Assembly (NCBI GenBank): GCA_902727905.1
Contig: CACVAR010000021.1
Coordinates: 1-6,777 of the forward strand
Direction of reading: 5' to 3'
DNA length: 6,777 nt
Origin: an uncultured Sulfurovum sp.
GTDB lineage: Bacteria > Campylobacterota > Campylobacteria > Campylobacterales > Sulfurovaceae
The first letter of the stretch is position 1. Each line of letters begins with the position of its first letter. The translations under genes were made by a program, and so were the position numbers. Positions 5,849 to 6,777 of the stretch are shown in pieces. Below the pieces are notes generated by a model. The model was not told where the DNA came from. It saw only the letters and a program-made list of their open reading frames with translations, and searched no databases.

Positions 5849-5850
5849 CC
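5822..5850 (-). terminator. terminator hairpin shared by convergent genes
   Basis: GGCTA and TAGCC form the base of a hairpin at 5827-5850 whose upper stem is CTCTTTT/AAGAGA-like. On the minus strand it is followed by five T residues (5822-5826) and would end the OmpA-HhH operon, though with one A-C mismatch in the stem. On the plus strand the stem is better paired (nine base pairs including a G-U), but the trailing bases TCTTATTGG are only weakly U-rich. It overlaps the last codons of the MFS gene. Confidence 0.65.
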
Positions 5851-5865
5851 TCTTATTGGTTGAGT

Positions 5866-6387
5866 TTAGTCTGATTTTTTAGAGCTAGTAACTTCACCAC
5901 GTTCAACACGTTGGGAAAATTCTGTCTCTTTACCTTCTGCTAATTCTTTGGCTTGTTCTATCCAGTTTTCACGCTTTATACGTCCAGGGAATGACATAGA
6001 GTTATCTAACCATTCAACTTCTTTATTACTAAGCTTTGCTATTTGATCAAAATGGTAAATACCGGTTTCATTAAGCACAGCTTCTAAAACTTTACCAACA
6101 CCTTTAATAAGTTGAAGGTTGTCTTTACCCCCTTCTCTAGCTTCAGTTAAAAGTACAGGTTGAGTACCAACTTCAACTGTTTCTAGTGTTTCATCTGTAT
6201 TGTCCATTAGTGTTGCTGTTTTTTCAGTGTTTTTATTATCTACATGCAGTTCATGACTGTTGTTTATTTCTCCTGCACATGTATTCTTGTCTTTACAAGT
6301 AGCTTTACCCATTAAGTAACCTATGATCCAACCTAGTAGTGCTGCCAAAATAAGGCAGATGATTATTTGTGATGCAACTTCAAACAT
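5866..6387 (-). CDS. membrane-anchored helix-hairpin-helix domain protein
   Basis: This 173-residue protein has three parts. One N-terminal membrane helix (about 6-27) ends in LGWIIGYLMG with GxxxG-type spacing. A polar, Asp/Glu/Asn-rich linker (28-88) carries C31 and C37. A C-terminal domain (89-150) contains DNLQLIKGVGKVLEAVLNETGIYHFDQIA and, after WLDNSMSFPGRI, the closing RENWIEQAKELA. That domain closely resembles the helix-hairpin-helix unit of the 'predicted flap endonuclease-1-like 5' DNA nuclease' group (COG3743), also found fused to NuoE-type and ribosomal-protein-like sequences. It has the KGVG hairpin but no nuclease catalytic domain, so nuclease activity should not be assumed. 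The HhH could bind DNA or act in protein contacts; topology would place it in the cytoplasm or the periplasm depending on insertion. AGGAG 6 bases before the ATG, and one base between it and the ompA-like stop, indicate an operon. Confidence 0.88.
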   Translation of the reverse strand: MFEVASQIIICLILAALLGWIIGYLMGKATCKDKNTCAGEINNSHELHVDNKNTEKTATLMDNTDETLETVEVGTQPVLLTEAREGGKDNLQLIKGVGKVLEAVLNETGIYHFDQIAKLSNKEVEWLDNSMSFPGRIKRENWIEQAKELAEGKETEFSQRVERGEVTSSKKSD

Positions 6388-6388
6388 G

Positions 6389-6777
6389 TTATTCTCCTAA
6401 TATTTTAAATTCAACACGACGGTTTATTCGTCTGTTCTCTTCAGTATCATTAGATACAAGTGGTTTAGTTTCTCCGTAACCTACAGCTTTTATTCTATTA
6501 GATGAAATTTGCATGTTAATGAGGTTGTTTTTGACGCTATCTACTCTTGCTTGTGATAAATTTAGATTATGTGTTTCATCACCAGAGCTGTCTGTATGAC
6601 CACCAATTTCTACATTAACACTTGGGTTTTCTTTTAAAACAGTTGCTATTTCACTAACAGTATTAATACTTTGTTCCGTTAGTGTTGCTTTGTTGAGTTC
6701 AAAGTTGATATCTTCAAAACTAATTATTTTTTTGATTTTTGCTTCAATTTTTTCAGCTTTTTCAACAGCAATAGCTT
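6389..6777 (-). CDS. OmpA-family C-terminal domain protein (5' end outside window)
   Basis: The reading frame enters from the right edge and ends at TAA (6389-6391), giving the last 128 residues. After a Lys/Glu/Ala-rich helical stretch (AVEKAEKIEAKIKK) comes a complete OmpA/MotB peptidoglycan-binding domain: INFELNKATLTEQS, VNVEIGGHTDSSGD, the helix NLSQARVDSVKNNL, IKAVGYGETKPLVSNDT, and the closing ENRRINRRVEFKILGE. The Asp in GHTD and the Arg residues in NRRVEF correspond to those known to hold diaminopimelate in peptidoglycan. The protein likely tethers the outer membrane, or a lipoprotein, to the cell wall. Its N-terminal half (beta-barrel, lipobox or other) is not visible. The stop is one base from the start of the downstream HhH gene, and its last codons contain the latter's Shine-Dalgarno, so the two are translationally linked. 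Confidence 0.95.
   Translation of the reverse strand, partial: AIAVEKAEKIEAKIKKIISFEDINFELNKATLTEQSINTVSEIATVLKENPSVNVEIGGHTDSSGDETHNLNLSQARVDSVKNNLINMQISSNRIKAVGYGETKPLVSNDTEENRRINRRVEFKILGE

Noticed and set aside
1..6777. CRISPR arrays, insertion sequences, phage or defence systems
   Set aside because: No regularly spaced repeats, transposase, integrase or terminal inverted repeats were seen. The tRNA array shows no duplicated tRNA 3' end that would mark an attachment site.

Overview
The window is low-GC (A/T-rich) bacterial chromosomal DNA. The gene set is a tRNA array, a ComM/YifB ATPase, a GspF/PilC-type assembly protein, an RDD membrane protein, a PPP-type MFS transporter, a membrane-anchored helix-hairpin-helix protein and an OmpA-family protein. 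Together with the codon bias, this best suits a Campylobacterota (Epsilonproteobacteria) relative of Sulfurovum or Sulfurimonas. That placement comes from protein and tRNA appearance only; no database was searched. Nothing suggests a phage, transposon, CRISPR array or defence island, so this reads as ordinary housekeeping chromosome.

Region 1 (1-520, minus strand) is a tRNA operon transcribed right to left in the order Pro(UGG), His(GUG), Arg(UCG), Arg(UCU), Leu, with the Leu gene cut by the window edge. A textbook sigma-70 promoter (TTGACA, 17 bp, TATAAT) lies just upstream of tRNA-Pro, and all four complete tRNAs encode their own CCA end.

Region 2 (536-1165, minus) is a small lipoprotein gene of unknown function. 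It has its own likely promoter and a U-rich terminator that ends just before the tRNA promoter.

Region 3 (1166-4160) holds comM (minus) and a gspF/pilC-like gene (plus), transcribed divergently from a 181-bp spacer with two promoter candidates and two inverted repeats. ComM is a branch-migration helicase used in natural transformation. GspF/PilC proteins are inner-membrane platforms of type II secretion, type IV pilus and DNA-uptake pseudopilus machines. The pairing hints at DNA uptake but does not prove it.

Region 4 (4161-5848, plus) continues with an RDD-domain membrane protein and a 12-helix MFS transporter. These two overlap by one base (TAATG) and are probably translationally coupled.

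Region 5 (5827-6777, minus) is a convergent operon. A 5'-truncated OmpA-family gene is followed, one base after its stop, by a single-pass membrane protein carrying a C-terminal helix-hairpin-helix domain. A hairpin over the end of the MFS gene probably terminates this operon and may serve both strands.

No convincing new biological system is visible. The items most worth following up are the membrane-anchored HhH protein coupled to OmpA, the comM/gspF divergent pair, the basic N-terminal extension of ComM, and the orphan lipoprotein.
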